A stretch of 64,000 bases of DNA. Origin: VGRW01 sp031396695. Its GTDB lineage: Bacteria > Myxococcota_A > UBA9160 > SZUA-336. Both the position numbers and the translations under genes were made by a program. Below are positions 32,911 to 41,445 of the stretch, in pieces (within the stretch, counting starts at the first letter, position 1; each line of letters opens with the position of its first letter). The notes below the pieces were generated by a model. The model was not told the origin of the DNA. It made no database searches and saw only the letters and a list, made by a program, of their open reading frames with translations. Location of the stretch: contig JANNLG010000190.1 of assembly GCA_031396695.1 (NCBI GenBank), positions 21,331 to 85,330 on the forward strand. The letters run 5' to 3'.

Positions 32911-34215
32911 ATGGCGGAGTATCGCTTCATCGACAGGGTCGTAGAGGTCGAGGAGCTCGCCGCCAAGCTCGCGCTCGAGAAGGTGATTGCCGTCGATACC
33001 GAGGCGGACTCCTTCTTCCACTACTTCGACAAGCTGTGCCTGGTCCAGGTCGCCGCGGCCTGCGGCACGTTCCTGATCGACCCGCTGTCGATGCCGCCGC
33101 GCGGGCTCGAGCCGTTGGCGCCGGTGCTGGCGAACCCCGCGATCCGCAAGATTTTCCACGCCGCCGAGTACGATCTGTTCGTGCTCCACCGCCACTGCGG
33201 GCTCACGGTGCGCGGGCTGTTCGACACGATGATCTCCGCGCAGATGCTCGGCTATCCGGCGGTCGGGCTGGGGGCGCTGGTGGAGCGACACTTCGACGTG
33301 AAGCTCTCCAAGGACCAGCAGCGCACCGACTGGTCACGGCGTCCGCTGCGCGAAGTGCAGCTCAATTACGCGGCGTCGGACGTGATCTACCTGGTCGAGC
33401 TGACCGAGATTCTCGAGCGCGAGCTGTCGGGAAAGAAGCGCCTGAGCTGGGCGAAGGCGGAGTTCTCGTCGCTCGAGCAGCGGCTCTGGCCTGAACGCGA
33501 GTTCGATCAGCAGGGCTATCTGCGCATCAAGGGCTCGCGCAAGCTGACGCCGCGCGGGATCGCGGTGCTGCGCGAGCTGTTCCTGTGGCGCGACAAGCGC
33601 GCGAGAGACGCCGACAAACCGCCGTTCAAGGTGATGGGCAACGGCACGCTGCTCGACCTGGCGCAATCTCCGCCGACGTCGCGCCGCGCGCTCGGCACCC
33701 GGCGCGGGATCACGGACCTGGTGCTGCGGCGCTTCGGCCAGGAGCTGCTCGACGCGATCGAGCGCGGCACCGACGGGCCCGAGCACCCGCCACTCGAACG
33801 CAAGCAGCCCACCGGCAACGGTCGCCGCCGGCTCGATCGGCGCGGCGAAACGCGGCTCGAAGAGCTGAAGCGTTGGCGCGCCACGCGCGCGAGCGAGCTT
33901 GGTCTGGACCCGGGCGTGTTCTGTCCCAACGCGTCGCTCGAGGAGCTCGCCGCCGTGCTGCCGCGCAGCGCCGACGACATGCGCGGGCTGACGGCCGTGA
34001 AGCCCTGGTGGGCGGAGCAGTTCGGACCCGAGGTCCTGCGCGTGCTGCACGAGACCGAGTCGCGCACGCCGGCGGACGAGGTCCCGAAAGCGGGACGCAC
34101 GCTCGACGCCCCGGTCGCGGCTGGCCCGCCAGATCCTGAGCAGCCAGAGCAGCCGGCGCGCAAGCGTTCGCGGCGCGGCAGGCGGGGATCGCGCGGGGGA
34201 CGCCGCCGAGGCTAG
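32911..34215 (+). CDS. Ribonuclease D-like 3'-5' exonuclease with HRDC domain
   Basis: A 434-residue DEDD exonuclease trimming tRNA and other RNA 3' ends. DTEADSF at 29-35 supplies the first acids; HAAEYDLFVLHR, LNYAASDVIYLVEL (DEDDy Tyr/Asp) complete the site. An HRDC domain follows (about 215-290, LRELFLWRDKRARDADKPPFKV), then a second HRDC-like stretch. The last 40 residues are a Pro/Glu then Arg/Gly-rich tail (RKRSRRGRRGSRGGRRRG), absent from E. coli Rnd and probably an RNA-binding extension. Confidence 0.9.
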   Translation: MAEYRFIDRVVEVEELAAKLALEKVIAVDTEADSFFHYFDKLCLVQVAAACGTFLIDPLSMPPRGLEPLAPVLANPAIRKIFHAAEYDLFVLHRHCGLTVRGLFDTMISAQMLGYPAVGLGALVERHFDVKLSKDQQRTDWSRRPLREVQLNYAASDVIYLVELTEILERELSGKKRLSWAKAEFSSLEQRLWPEREFDQQGYLRIKGSRKLTPRGIAVLRELFLWRDKRARDADKPPFKVMGNGTLLDLAQSPPTSRRALGTRRGITDLVLRRFGQELLDAIERGTDGPEHPPLERKQPTGNGRRRLDRRGETRLEELKRWRATRASELGLDPGVFCPNASLEELAAVLPRSADDMRGLTAVKPWWAEQFGPEVLRVLHETESRTPADEVPKAGRTLDAPVAAGPPDPEQPEQPARKRSRRGRRGSRGGRRRG

Positions 34216-34275
34216 GCCGGGCGGATCGGGGTGGCGGTCGCGTCGTCCCTGTCCATGAAGTCCGGGGCAGCTCTG

Positions 34276-34300
34276 AAAGTGTGACCTGGATCACTCTGTT
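34276..34300. promoter_or_regulatory. CRP/FNR-family-like palindrome upstream of the ExbD-like gene
   Basis: TGTGA-CCTGGA-TCACT at 34280-34295 matches the E. coli CRP core TGTGA-N6-TCACA at nine of ten positions, with AAAG and CTGT flanks. It is in the 114-bp gap before the ExbD-like cluster, 34 bp upstream of its GTG start. Confidence 0.55.
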
Positions 34301-34329
34301 TCGGGCTGCGTCGGTCGCTGTAAAGGGCC

Positions 34330-34779
34330 GTGGCTGCTCAGCACTCCGAACCCCCCGCGTGGCTGTTCTCGTTCGTGGACCTCGCCTTCCTGATCCTGCT
34401 CGCGATGACGCAGATCGGGTCGGTCGAAACCGTGAAAGGCATCGATCTCGGCGAGCTGATCGTGCCGCGGGTCGGCGAGAAGTCGCCCGCCGAGCCGCTC
34501 ACGGGCGGCGGCAACGCGACACAGGTTCGCGTATACCCGCCAGGCGATACGCTGCCGGTCTTCGAGCTGGTGAGCGCGGGCGCGCCGAGCCCGCGGCTCG
34601 GCGTCGATGAGCTGCGCGAGCGCCTGAAGCGCCTGCGTGCCGCGTCGTCCGATCGCCCCGTGCTCGCGCCGCACGCCGACTCGCGCAGCGAGGATCTGCT
34701 CACCGCCGTGAGTCTGGTCGAGGACGCGTGGCCGAGCGAGCGCCGCGCGACGGTGCAGCTGATCGAGGCGCCGCGTTGA
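34330..34779 (+). CDS. ExbD/TolR-like protein
   Basis: A 149-residue single-span inner-membrane protein. The segment WLFSFVDLAFLILLAMTQI places Asp17 in the membrane helix, matching the essential proton-carrying Asp of ExbD/TolR. The periplasmic part (about 40-149) ends in a region resembling the ExbD C-terminal dimer domain. GTG 34330 is taken as the start. With the ExbB-like protein encoded at 38596 it should form a proton-driven motor. The next gene starts at a TTG overlapping its stop. The partner ExbB gene being four genes away is unusual. Confidence 0.75.
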   Translation: MAAQHSEPPAWLFSFVDLAFLILLAMTQIGSVETVKGIDLGELIVPRVGEKSPAEPLTGGGNATQVRVYPPGDTLPVFELVSAGAPSPRLGVDELRERLKRLRAASSDRPVLAPHADSRSEDLLTAVSLVEDAWPSERRATVQLIEAPR

Positions 34780-36011
34780 GAGCGGATCCGATCGGTCGCC
34801 GCTTCGGCTACGGAGCGTCGCATTTTCGTGTCGCAGCCGAAGCGCTGGCGCCGGTCGAGCCCGTCTCTCCGCTGGCCGGAGCCGGCGGCGCCGCCGCGAC
34901 CGTCGTGGTGAGCGGCCTGATCGTGTTCGCGGGCCTGCGGGCGCTCGACGACGGCGACGTCGATTCGAGTGCGCTGCGCATCGTGCCCATGCAGGCGCAG
35001 GTGGTCGAGCCGGAGCCGGAGCCGATCCCGGAGCCTGAGCCCGAACCCGAGCCCGTGGTGGTCGCCGCGCCCGAGCCGCCTCCGCCGCCGCCGAAGCCCG
35101 AGCCCAAGCCCGAGCCGGTGGTCGTCGCCAAGGCGAAGATTCCGCCGCCCCGGCCGATGCCCAAGCCCGAACCGATCCGCGAGCCGCCGCCCAAGCTCGA
35201 GCGTGCAGCGCCGCAGCCCGCGCCAAAGCCGGTCGCGAAACGCGCACCGCCGCCGGTCCAGATCGACGCGCCGCGCGCGCCGGTCCAGCCGACCGAGACC
35301 GAGACGGAGAAGCGGACCGCCTGGCGGCCACCGTCGGTGGAGACGCCGAAGATGCCGAGCGCTCCGGCGCTGCCGCGCGTTTCGATCGACGGCGTGGCGG
35401 GCGCGCCGACATCGGCACCGGAACGCCCGTCGCGCGTGAGCAGCCTGCCGCCGGGCGTGCCCGGACCGAAGCGCGCCGCCGCGCCCGTGATTCCGCGCGT
35501 GGCGCCGCCGGGCGCGGTCGCACCTACACTTCCCGGTGACGAGTCCGTCGCCGATCTCCCCGATCGCGCCGAGCCGACCGCGCCGACGCAGGCCAAGGCC
35601 GCCCGCCCCGCGCCCGCGCGGCCGGTCGCGTTCGCCGGCGCGGCGAGCGCGTCCGCGACAGCCGCGCCATACGAGCCAGCGCCGTCCATGCGTGAACGCG
35701 TGGCGGCCGCGCCGATGCCCTCGTCCGCGCCGCGCGCCGAGCCCGACGAGAAGCTGCCCGGCGTGCCGCTCTCCGCGTTTCCCGCCTGTCGCACGGATCA
35801 GCGCGAGGACTCGCTCAAGCTCGCGGTCCTCGCGGCCGTCGGAAAGAAACGGGAGTGCTCGAGCGCGGCGGGAAAGTACCGCTTCGTCGAGACGAAGAAC
35901 CTGAACGCGTTTCTGATGTGGATCGAGCGTGCGCCGGGCCGTGCAGCGGTGGACCGCTGTGGCGAGCTCACGCACGCGCTCAACTGCCTTTCGCGCCCGG
36001 GAGCGATGTGA
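34776..36011 (+). CDS. TonB-like proline-rich inner-membrane protein
   Basis: A 411-residue protein with a short cytoplasmic start, one membrane segment (about residues 35-55) and a long Pro/Glu/Lys-rich region (about 75-330, with EPEPEPIPEPEP-type repeats) able to span the periplasm as in TonB. The last ~75 residues form a compact domain with four cysteines (PAC, EC, RC, NC) that could make two disulfides. It does not match the TonB C-terminal domain that I know. TTG 34776 overlaps the ExbD-like stop (TTGA). Likely the energy-transducing arm of the system. Confidence 0.65.
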   Translation: MRADPIGRRFGYGASHFRVAAEALAPVEPVSPLAGAGGAAATVVVSGLIVFAGLRALDDGDVDSSALRIVPMQAQVVEPEPEPIPEPEPEPEPVVVAAPEPPPPPPKPEPKPEPVVVAKAKIPPPRPMPKPEPIREPPPKLERAAPQPAPKPVAKRAPPPVQIDAPRAPVQPTETETEKRTAWRPPSVETPKMPSAPALPRVSIDGVAGAPTSAPERPSRVSSLPPGVPGPKRAAAPVIPRVAPPGAVAPTLPGDESVADLPDRAEPTAPTQAKAARPAPARPVAFAGAASASATAAPYEPAPSMRERVAAAPMPSSAPRAEPDEKLPGVPLSAFPACRTDQREDSLKLAVLAAVGKKRECSSAAGKYRFVETKNLNAFLMWIERAPGRAAVDRCGELTHALNCLSRPGAM

Positions 36012-38056
36012 TGACAATCGGAGCGAGACTCGGACTGGTCGTCCTGGCCTGCGCGCTCGCGAACGCCGCGCGCGCCGGCACGGAGTCGACGGTCTGGTCG
36101 GGATACCTCGACTACGCGTACGTCTACTCGTCGGCCGACTCGAAAGCGCTCGCCGAGCGACTGACGGGCTACGGCAACGAAGCGGGCATATCGCTCGACC
36201 GCTACGTCACGGACTACTTCGAGACGCTGGCGCCGCACGAGTCGGGCGACGAGGAGACGCTGGTCCGCCGCAAGGCGATCGCGTACCTGCTGCTGCACCT
36301 TTCGAAGGGCTCGCCGGACTCGCTCGAGTCGAGCGTGAAAGCGGTCACCGAGCTCGCGCACCGGCTCGATCGGCACGAGAACGCGTACTGGTTCCACTAC
36401 ATCATGGCGACGCGCGCGCTCGAACGCGGCAACGCGGGCGACTTCGTGCAGGAGATGCTCGCGCTCTGGCTCACGGTCGTCGTGCCGCTGGAAGCGACCT
36501 ACCAGACGCTCGACAACCTCGCGCTGTCGGACGAGCCGAACTCCGGCTTCCTCGCGGCACTCCCCTACGTGTACGAGAACACCGCGCGCATGATCGTGCT
36601 GCGCAGCCAGGAGAAGGGCGTCGATCGCGACCTCGATCCGCTCGGCGCGATCGTGCGCCTGCTCTACGACGGGCGCGTCGGCGCGTATCCGGAAGTGATT
36701 CCAGCCGCGGCGTCGTCGCGCGCGTACCTCGAGCGCATCATCGGGCGCATGGACGGTCCGGAGTCCGACGTCGGCAGCCTGACTTTCACGCTGGCGCTGC
36801 TCGAGGCCAGCAAGCACCACGAGCACGCGCGCGGGTTGCTCGCGCGTGACGGACTCGGCGCCGAGACGCAGCGCGCGCTGCGCACGACCACGGGCGCCTA
36901 CGAGGTCGCGTTCAAGCGCGCGCTCACCGTCGAGGGTCAGGCCGCGGTCTACACGCGCGTGCTGAGAGAGATCGGCGAGGTGTACGTCGCGAAGCAGCGG
37001 CTGAACGTCGAGATCGAGCTCGAGATGCCGTTCAGCATCGAGGGCGCGATCGGAGTCTGGGCGACGCTGCGCGGCGCGATGAACGGAGACTGGCAGGGCC
37101 TCGGCTACCAGAACGTCACGCGTGAGCAGTATCTCGACTCGATGCGCCGCCTGTTCGAGGAGATCCAGGAGACGAGCCTGAACGTCGCCGACTACTACGT
37201 GTGGCGCAGCGTGCAGGAGTCGCTTCGCGCCGACGAGCACGCGCGCGCCGCCGCCCGCGTCTACGGCCGCTACCTGGCGTTCTTCCACCAGTACGCGACC
37301 GAGGAAGGCAAAGCGGCGCTGCCCGACTCCGCCTACTTCGCCGCGTTCGAGTCGTCGAAGGGCGTCGGCAATGCGCTCCTCGCGTACGCGGCCAAGCCCT
37401 CGGTGGCGGAGGTGAAGCTCGGCACGGACCGCTACCGCAGCGCGCTCCTGCTGTTCCCGTTCGACCGCGAGCTGTGGCCCGCGATCACCGCCGGGCTCGG
37501 CCGCCACGGCCGGCAGAGCGAGTACGCCAAGATCGTGCGCCCGATCGCCGAGCACGTGACGCGCTCGCGCGCGCTGTCGGCCTGGATCGAAGGCGGTGAG
37601 CCCGAAGCGAAGCGACTGTCCGTGCTGCGCGCCGCGCTGGCCGACAGCGAAGTGCTGCTCTACATGGGCTTCGCCGAGAGCGGACGCATTCCCGAACTCG
37701 ACGCCGAGCTCGAGTCGCTGCGCAGCAAGCGCGAGTCACTGTTGCGGGAGATCGCGGCGCTCGGCGCGCGGCGCGACACGCTGCGCAAGACCACGCGCGA
37801 GGAAGTTCCCGCTTCCGCCGATTCGACCGACGACGATCTCGCCGACGTGGCGCAGAAGCTCGCCGACGCCGAGGCCCAGCTCGTGCGCACCGATCAACAG
37901 ATCGCGGCCCGCTCGCGCGCGCTGCCGCTGTTCAAGGCGACGCTCACGACCGATGGGCTGGCACAGGAGATGCGCGCGCGCCGCGACCACCCGGTGCACG
38001 TGCTGCTGCGCCGCATGTACCACGAGGGCCGCCCGGGGGAGACCAAGCATGACTAG
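36011..38056 (+). CDS. Large exported helical protein of unknown function
   Basis: A 681-residue protein with a clear signal peptide (LGLVVLACALANAARA, cleaved near 23). The body is almost entirely helical and looks like tetratricopeptide-type repeats without a clean consensus. Residues about 570-650 are a predicted coiled coil (LDAELESLRSKRESLLREIAAL, then LADAEAQLVRTDQQIAARSRAL in two blocks). ATG overlaps the upstream stop by one base and the lipoprotein gene overlaps its end by 8 bp, so it belongs to the ExbD/TonB-like operon. No homologous family is known to me; a periplasmic scaffold is inferred. Confidence 0.6.
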   Translation: MTIGARLGLVVLACALANAARAGTESTVWSGYLDYAYVYSSADSKALAERLTGYGNEAGISLDRYVTDYFETLAPHESGDEETLVRRKAIAYLLLHLSKGSPDSLESSVKAVTELAHRLDRHENAYWFHYIMATRALERGNAGDFVQEMLALWLTVVVPLEATYQTLDNLALSDEPNSGFLAALPYVYENTARMIVLRSQEKGVDRDLDPLGAIVRLLYDGRVGAYPEVIPAAASSRAYLERIIGRMDGPESDVGSLTFTLALLEASKHHEHARGLLARDGLGAETQRALRTTTGAYEVAFKRALTVEGQAAVYTRVLREIGEVYVAKQRLNVEIELEMPFSIEGAIGVWATLRGAMNGDWQGLGYQNVTREQYLDSMRRLFEEIQETSLNVADYYVWRSVQESLRADEHARAAARVYGRYLAFFHQYATEEGKAALPDSAYFAAFESSKGVGNALLAYAAKPSVAEVKLGTDRYRSALLLFPFDRELWPAITAGLGRHGRQSEYAKIVRPIAEHVTRSRALSAWIEGGEPEAKRLSVLRAALADSEVLLYMGFAESGRIPELDAELESLRSKRESLLREIAALGARRDTLRKTTREEVPASADSTDDDLADVAQKLADAEAQLVRTDQQIAARSRALPLFKATLTTDGLAQEMRARRDHPVHVLLRRMYHEGRPGETKHD

Positions 38057-38579
38057 TCGGACGCTTCGCGCCTTCCTGGCGTGCGTCGCCTGCGCCTCGC
38101 TCGCGGGCTGCGCGATCAAGACCTATAAGCCGATCGAGTTCGGCAGCACCGAGAAGCCCGCCGAAGAGGCGAGCCCGCTCGGCGGCGCGTCGCTCGACCA
38201 GCGGCGCGAGAACATGACGCGCATGTACAAGGATCTGGTGCATTTCCGCACTTCGCTCGACGACGCGGAGCAGCGCGGCGACCGCACCACCGCGGTGGCG
38301 CTGGGCTACTTCGTCGACGCGTACATCGGCATGCACCTCGACCCGATGCTCGCCGGCGAGTGGCAGAGCCGGCATCCCGAGCTGTGGGGCATGGACGCGG
38401 ATCTGCGTCTGGCCAAGGCGGAGGTGCTCGTGCACATGCACGAGCGCGGCCGCGCCAACGACGTGCTCGACGAGCTCGGCTCCCGCTACGCGGGTCGCGA
38501 GGACATGCTGGTTCACTACCCGATCGGCAGCCAGAGCCCGCTCGGCAAGGCCGTGTCACTGATCCGCGCCGGCGACTGA
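38049..38579 (+). CDS. Lipoprotein of the ExbB/ExbD-like cluster
   Basis: A 176-residue lipoprotein with lipobox LAGC (Cys at 21) and no Asp at +2, suggesting outer-membrane localisation. The mature part is helical (RRENMTRMYKDLVHFRTSLDDAEQRGD...), with pairs of helices like a short TPR unit. ATG 38049 overlaps the upstream gene by 8 bp; the ExbB-like gene begins 16 bp after the stop. Could pilot or anchor the neighbouring secretin or helical protein, by analogy with secretin pilotins; this is inference. Confidence 0.65.
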   Translation: MTSRTLRAFLACVACASLAGCAIKTYKPIEFGSTEKPAEEASPLGGASLDQRRENMTRMYKDLVHFRTSLDDAEQRGDRTTAVALGYFVDAYIGMHLDPMLAGEWQSRHPELWGMDADLRLAKAEVLVHMHERGRANDVLDELGSRYAGREDMLVHYPIGSQSPLGKAVSLIRAGD

Positions 38580-38595
38580 GAAGGACCCCCCTCCG

Positions 38596-39228
38596 ATGGA
38601 ATCTTCGATTTTCTCGACCCAGGGCATGATCGTGATCGTGATGAGCGGGCTGTCGCTCGTCGCGATCTGTGTTCCGTTCTACCGCGGCATTTCACTCTGC
38701 AAGCGCGCGTGGACCGCCACGCGCTTGGTGCCACGGCCGGCGCTCGAGAAGAGTCTGCAGTTCGCGACCAAGGGTCCGGTCGATTCGATCGCCCTGCTGA
38801 TGCTGCGCGTGCTCGCGAAGTCGCTGCGCTCGCCCGACGCGCGCCAGGTCGCGAGCGATTTCGTCGTCGACGCCAGCCGCCAGTACGTGATGAACGAATA
38901 CGAGTCGAGCTACGCGCGCCCGATCTCGATGTACTCGAACCTGCTGCCGCCCGTCGGTCTGGCCGGCAACGCGATCGGCATGTTGATCCTGCTCGTCTCC
39001 AAGCACATGGCGGGCACGCCGCTCGAGCTCGGCGCGCTCGGCCTCGCCCTTTCATCGACGATCTTCGCGCTGCTCGGCTACGCGGCGATCGAGGCCGTGA
39101 AGCTGCGCCTGTACGGCCGCATGCTCGCCTGCCTGGACGAGGTCGTCTCGCTGCACCGGCTCTCCGAGGAGCGCGCCGAGCGCTCGCCCGCGAAGTCGAC
39201 CGGCGCGCCCGTGGCCTCGCCCGCCTGA
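38596..39228 (+). CDS. MotA/TolQ/ExbB-like proton channel protein
   Basis: A 210-residue protein with three membrane segments (about 12-30, 115-135, 148-172). The latter two, LLPPVGLAGNAIGMLILLV and LGALGLALSSTIFALLGYAAI, match the MotA/TolQ/ExbB channel domain, including the Thr/Ser positions that line the proton path. TM1 is followed by a cytoplasmic domain of about 80 residues. With the ExbD-like protein it would form a stator-type motor. It is the last gene of the set and converges with the secretin gene, 28 bp apart. Confidence 0.75.
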   Translation: MESSIFSTQGMIVIVMSGLSLVAICVPFYRGISLCKRAWTATRLVPRPALEKSLQFATKGPVDSIALLMLRVLAKSLRSPDARQVASDFVVDASRQYVMNEYESSYARPISMYSNLLPPVGLAGNAIGMLILLVSKHMAGTPLELGALGLALSSTIFALLGYAAIEAVKLRLYGRMLACLDEVVSLHRLSEERAERSPAKSTGAPVASPA

Positions 39229-39256
39229 CGCGCGACTCGCGCTCGAGGCAACGCGC

Positions 39257-41395
39257 TCAGGTCGTCGGCGGACCGACGATCTCGAGCCGAGTCACGAAGC
39301 CGCGCGCACGCAGCAGGACGCTGAGCGGACCGAGATCCGAGATCTCGTCGAAGCCCACCAGAATTACGTCGTAGCGCTCGCCCTCCACGCCCTGCGAGGG
39401 CGTGATCACCGGCCTGCCGTCGAGGTCTTCGAGCTCGGCGGCGACGAGCTCGGCCTCGGCCAGCGTCTTGCGCGTCGCGACGTGCAGCGCATACGGCGCG
39501 CTCGTCAGCCCGCGCAGCACTTCGGTGCGCTGCGCGTGGCGCTCGAAGGCGAGCCGCCGCACGATCGACTCGGCGCGCTGCTCTTCGGGTGAGTGGATCT
39601 GATTGGCGCGCACCGCCACCACCAGCCGCCGGCGGCGTTCGAGGTCGCGCGTGCTCTTGAAGAACCAGCCGAGAATCGGGATGTCCTTGAAGAACGGTAC
39701 GCCCGCCTCGCCGCTCGCGACCAGGTCCGCGGGCGCCCCGCCCACCAGCATGACCGCACCGTCGGTGAGCCGGACGTTCGCGTCGAGCTGGAACTTGCGC
39801 AGCGTCGGTCCCTGACCCTCCGGCTGGTTCTGCTCGTTCAGCGTGGTCAGCACCTGCGCGACGGTGCTCACCTCGATGTGGAGCTCGAGCGAGACCAGGT
39901 CGTCGGAGACAGCGATCGGTGTCACGCGCAGGTCGACGCCGACGTCCTCGCGTTGAATCGTGACGTCGGTCAGGAACGGGCTCTGCGAGTTCACGGGCGC
40001 GGTCGCGTCGGCGGTGGCGCCCGACGAGACGGGAATCGGCACCTGATCGCCGCTGAAGATGCTCTGCTCCTCGCCGGCGGTCGCGAGCAGGTAGGGCGTG
40101 GTGAGCGCGCGGATCGTGACCTCCCCCTGCGCCGCGGTGATCTGGCCCGCGCCCTCGGGCACCACGATCGTGGTCGGATTGCCGTCGGGGCCGATGATCG
40201 GGATCAACAGCGGACTGCGCGCGAAGCGCGCGACGAAGGGCTGCGCCGTTTCGGGCGTGAGCAGGCTCGCGGCGTCGCCGATGGTCGCGAAGGCGACCAT
40301 GTCGTCGGGGTCGCGCGGCGCGACCAGCGGGATCAGCGCGTCGAAGCCGAGCTCGAGGCCCTTCACGGTCTCGACGTCCCAGACGTGCACCTCGATGCCC
40401 ACCCGCGGCGGGATCCGATCGAGCTCGGCGATCACGCGCGCGATCTCGGCGAAGGCCGCGGGACCGGCGCGGATCACCAGCGAGTTGGTGGCCTCGTCGC
40501 TGACCACGTCGATGCCCGAGCCCGCGGAGACGGCCGCCGCAGCCGCGGGCCGATCCGCGTCGAACTCGAGCGCGCGCAGATGGGTCGCGAGCGTCTCCGC
40601 TTCCGCATTCACCACGCGCACCACCTGAAAGCCGCTGGCCGCGCGCGACGGCACGTCCATCAGCTCGATCAGCCCGCGCACTTCCGCCACGCGCGCGGCC
40701 GCGCCCTGCACGATCAGCGAGTTGGTGCGCGCGTCGACGGTGACCTGCCAGGGGATCGCCGGCCCGTCGCCCTCCTGGAACGCGAACTCGAGCTGCGTGG
40801 CGAGCGCGGCGGCATCGGCGTAGCGCAGCGGGAAGACGCGCAGCTCGCTGACCGAGGCTTGATCGAGCGCGCGCACGATGGTGAGCATCTCCGCCAGGCG
40901 GTCTTCCGTGGCGGCGATGATCAGTCCGTTGGTGGGCGGGTACGGCAGCACGATGCTCGCGCGCATGCGCCCGCCGAGGATGCGCGCGAGCTCCTGCGGG
41001 TCCGCCGCCTCCAGCCGCACCAGCGTCGTCACCAGCCGCACCGAGTCGCCGGCGTCTTCGTGCTGCATCCAGGGAGCGGCGCCCTGCGCGGCTTCGATCG
41101 GCAGGATCTTCCAGCTTCCGTCGGGACCGCGGATCGTCGCGTAGCCGCTGGTGAGCAGGGCGGCGTTCAGCACCTCGAGCGCCTCGTCGGGGCTGATCTC
41201 GTCCGCGAGAATGATCGTGACCCGGCCGCGCAGCTCCGTGTCGTGGATGAAGCGCTGGCCGGTCGCGCGCGCGACGGCGGCGACGATCGCGCTGAGCTCC
41301 GCGTCGCGGAAGTTCAGCACCAGGCCCTGCGCGCGGACAACCCCCCCCGCGGCGCAGAGCACGAGTACGAGTGCGAAGCTGGCGAGCGCGCGCAT
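39257..41395 (-). CDS. GspD/PilQ-family secretin with C-terminal SPOR-like domain
   Basis: A 712-residue outer-membrane secretin. A signal peptide (about 1-22) precedes N0 (VLNFRDAELSAIVAAVARATGQRF) and several N1-type domains (PTNGLIIAATEDRLAEM, DARTNSLIVQGAAARVAEVRGLI, DEATNSLVIRAGPAAFAEIARVI). The secretin core covers about 325-590, with VQREDVG-like DVTIQREDVGVDL and GVPFFKDIPILGWFF. Residues about 630-712 are extra and resemble a SPOR peptidoglycan-binding domain. No T2SS or pilus genes are adjacent. ATG 41395 lies 7 nt after TATCCT. Confidence 0.9.
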   Translation of the reverse strand: MRALASFALVLVLCAAGGVVRAQGLVLNFRDAELSAIVAAVARATGQRFIHDTELRGRVTIILADEISPDEALEVLNAALLTSGYATIRGPDGSWKILPIEAAQGAAPWMQHEDAGDSVRLVTTLVRLEAADPQELARILGGRMRASIVLPYPPTNGLIIAATEDRLAEMLTIVRALDQASVSELRVFPLRYADAAALATQLEFAFQEGDGPAIPWQVTVDARTNSLIVQGAAARVAEVRGLIELMDVPSRAASGFQVVRVVNAEAETLATHLRALEFDADRPAAAAAVSAGSGIDVVSDEATNSLVIRAGPAAFAEIARVIAELDRIPPRVGIEVHVWDVETVKGLELGFDALIPLVAPRDPDDMVAFATIGDAASLLTPETAQPFVARFARSPLLIPIIGPDGNPTTIVVPEGAGQITAAQGEVTIRALTTPYLLATAGEEQSIFSGDQVPIPVSSGATADATAPVNSQSPFLTDVTIQREDVGVDLRVTPIAVSDDLVSLELHIEVSTVAQVLTTLNEQNQPEGQGPTLRKFQLDANVRLTDGAVMLVGGAPADLVASGEAGVPFFKDIPILGWFFKSTRDLERRRRLVVAVRANQIHSPEEQRAESIVRRLAFERHAQRTEVLRGLTSAPYALHVATRKTLAEAELVAAELEDLDGRPVITPSQGVEGERYDVILVGFDEISDLGPLSVLLRARGFVTRLEIVGPPTT

Positions 41396-41402
41396 GCGGC
41401 GG

Positions 41403-41408
41403 AGGATA
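41403..41408 (-). promoter_or_regulatory. TATCCT -10-like hexamer of the secretin gene
   Basis: TATCCT on the minus strand ends 7 nt before ATG 41395 with no ribosome site between; candidate leaderless promoter, which would uncouple the secretin from the upstream DUF1501-like operon. Confidence 0.4.
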
Positions 41409-41445
41409 CCGCCACCTGCGCGGAGCGCCGCGTGCGGTCAGGCGG

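Noticed and set aside
35009..35480. Pro/Glu-rich repeats as a DNA-level tandem repeat
   Set aside because: The repetition follows the protein composition (CCC/GAG codons) and has no fixed period, so it is low-complexity coding sequence of the TonB-like protein.
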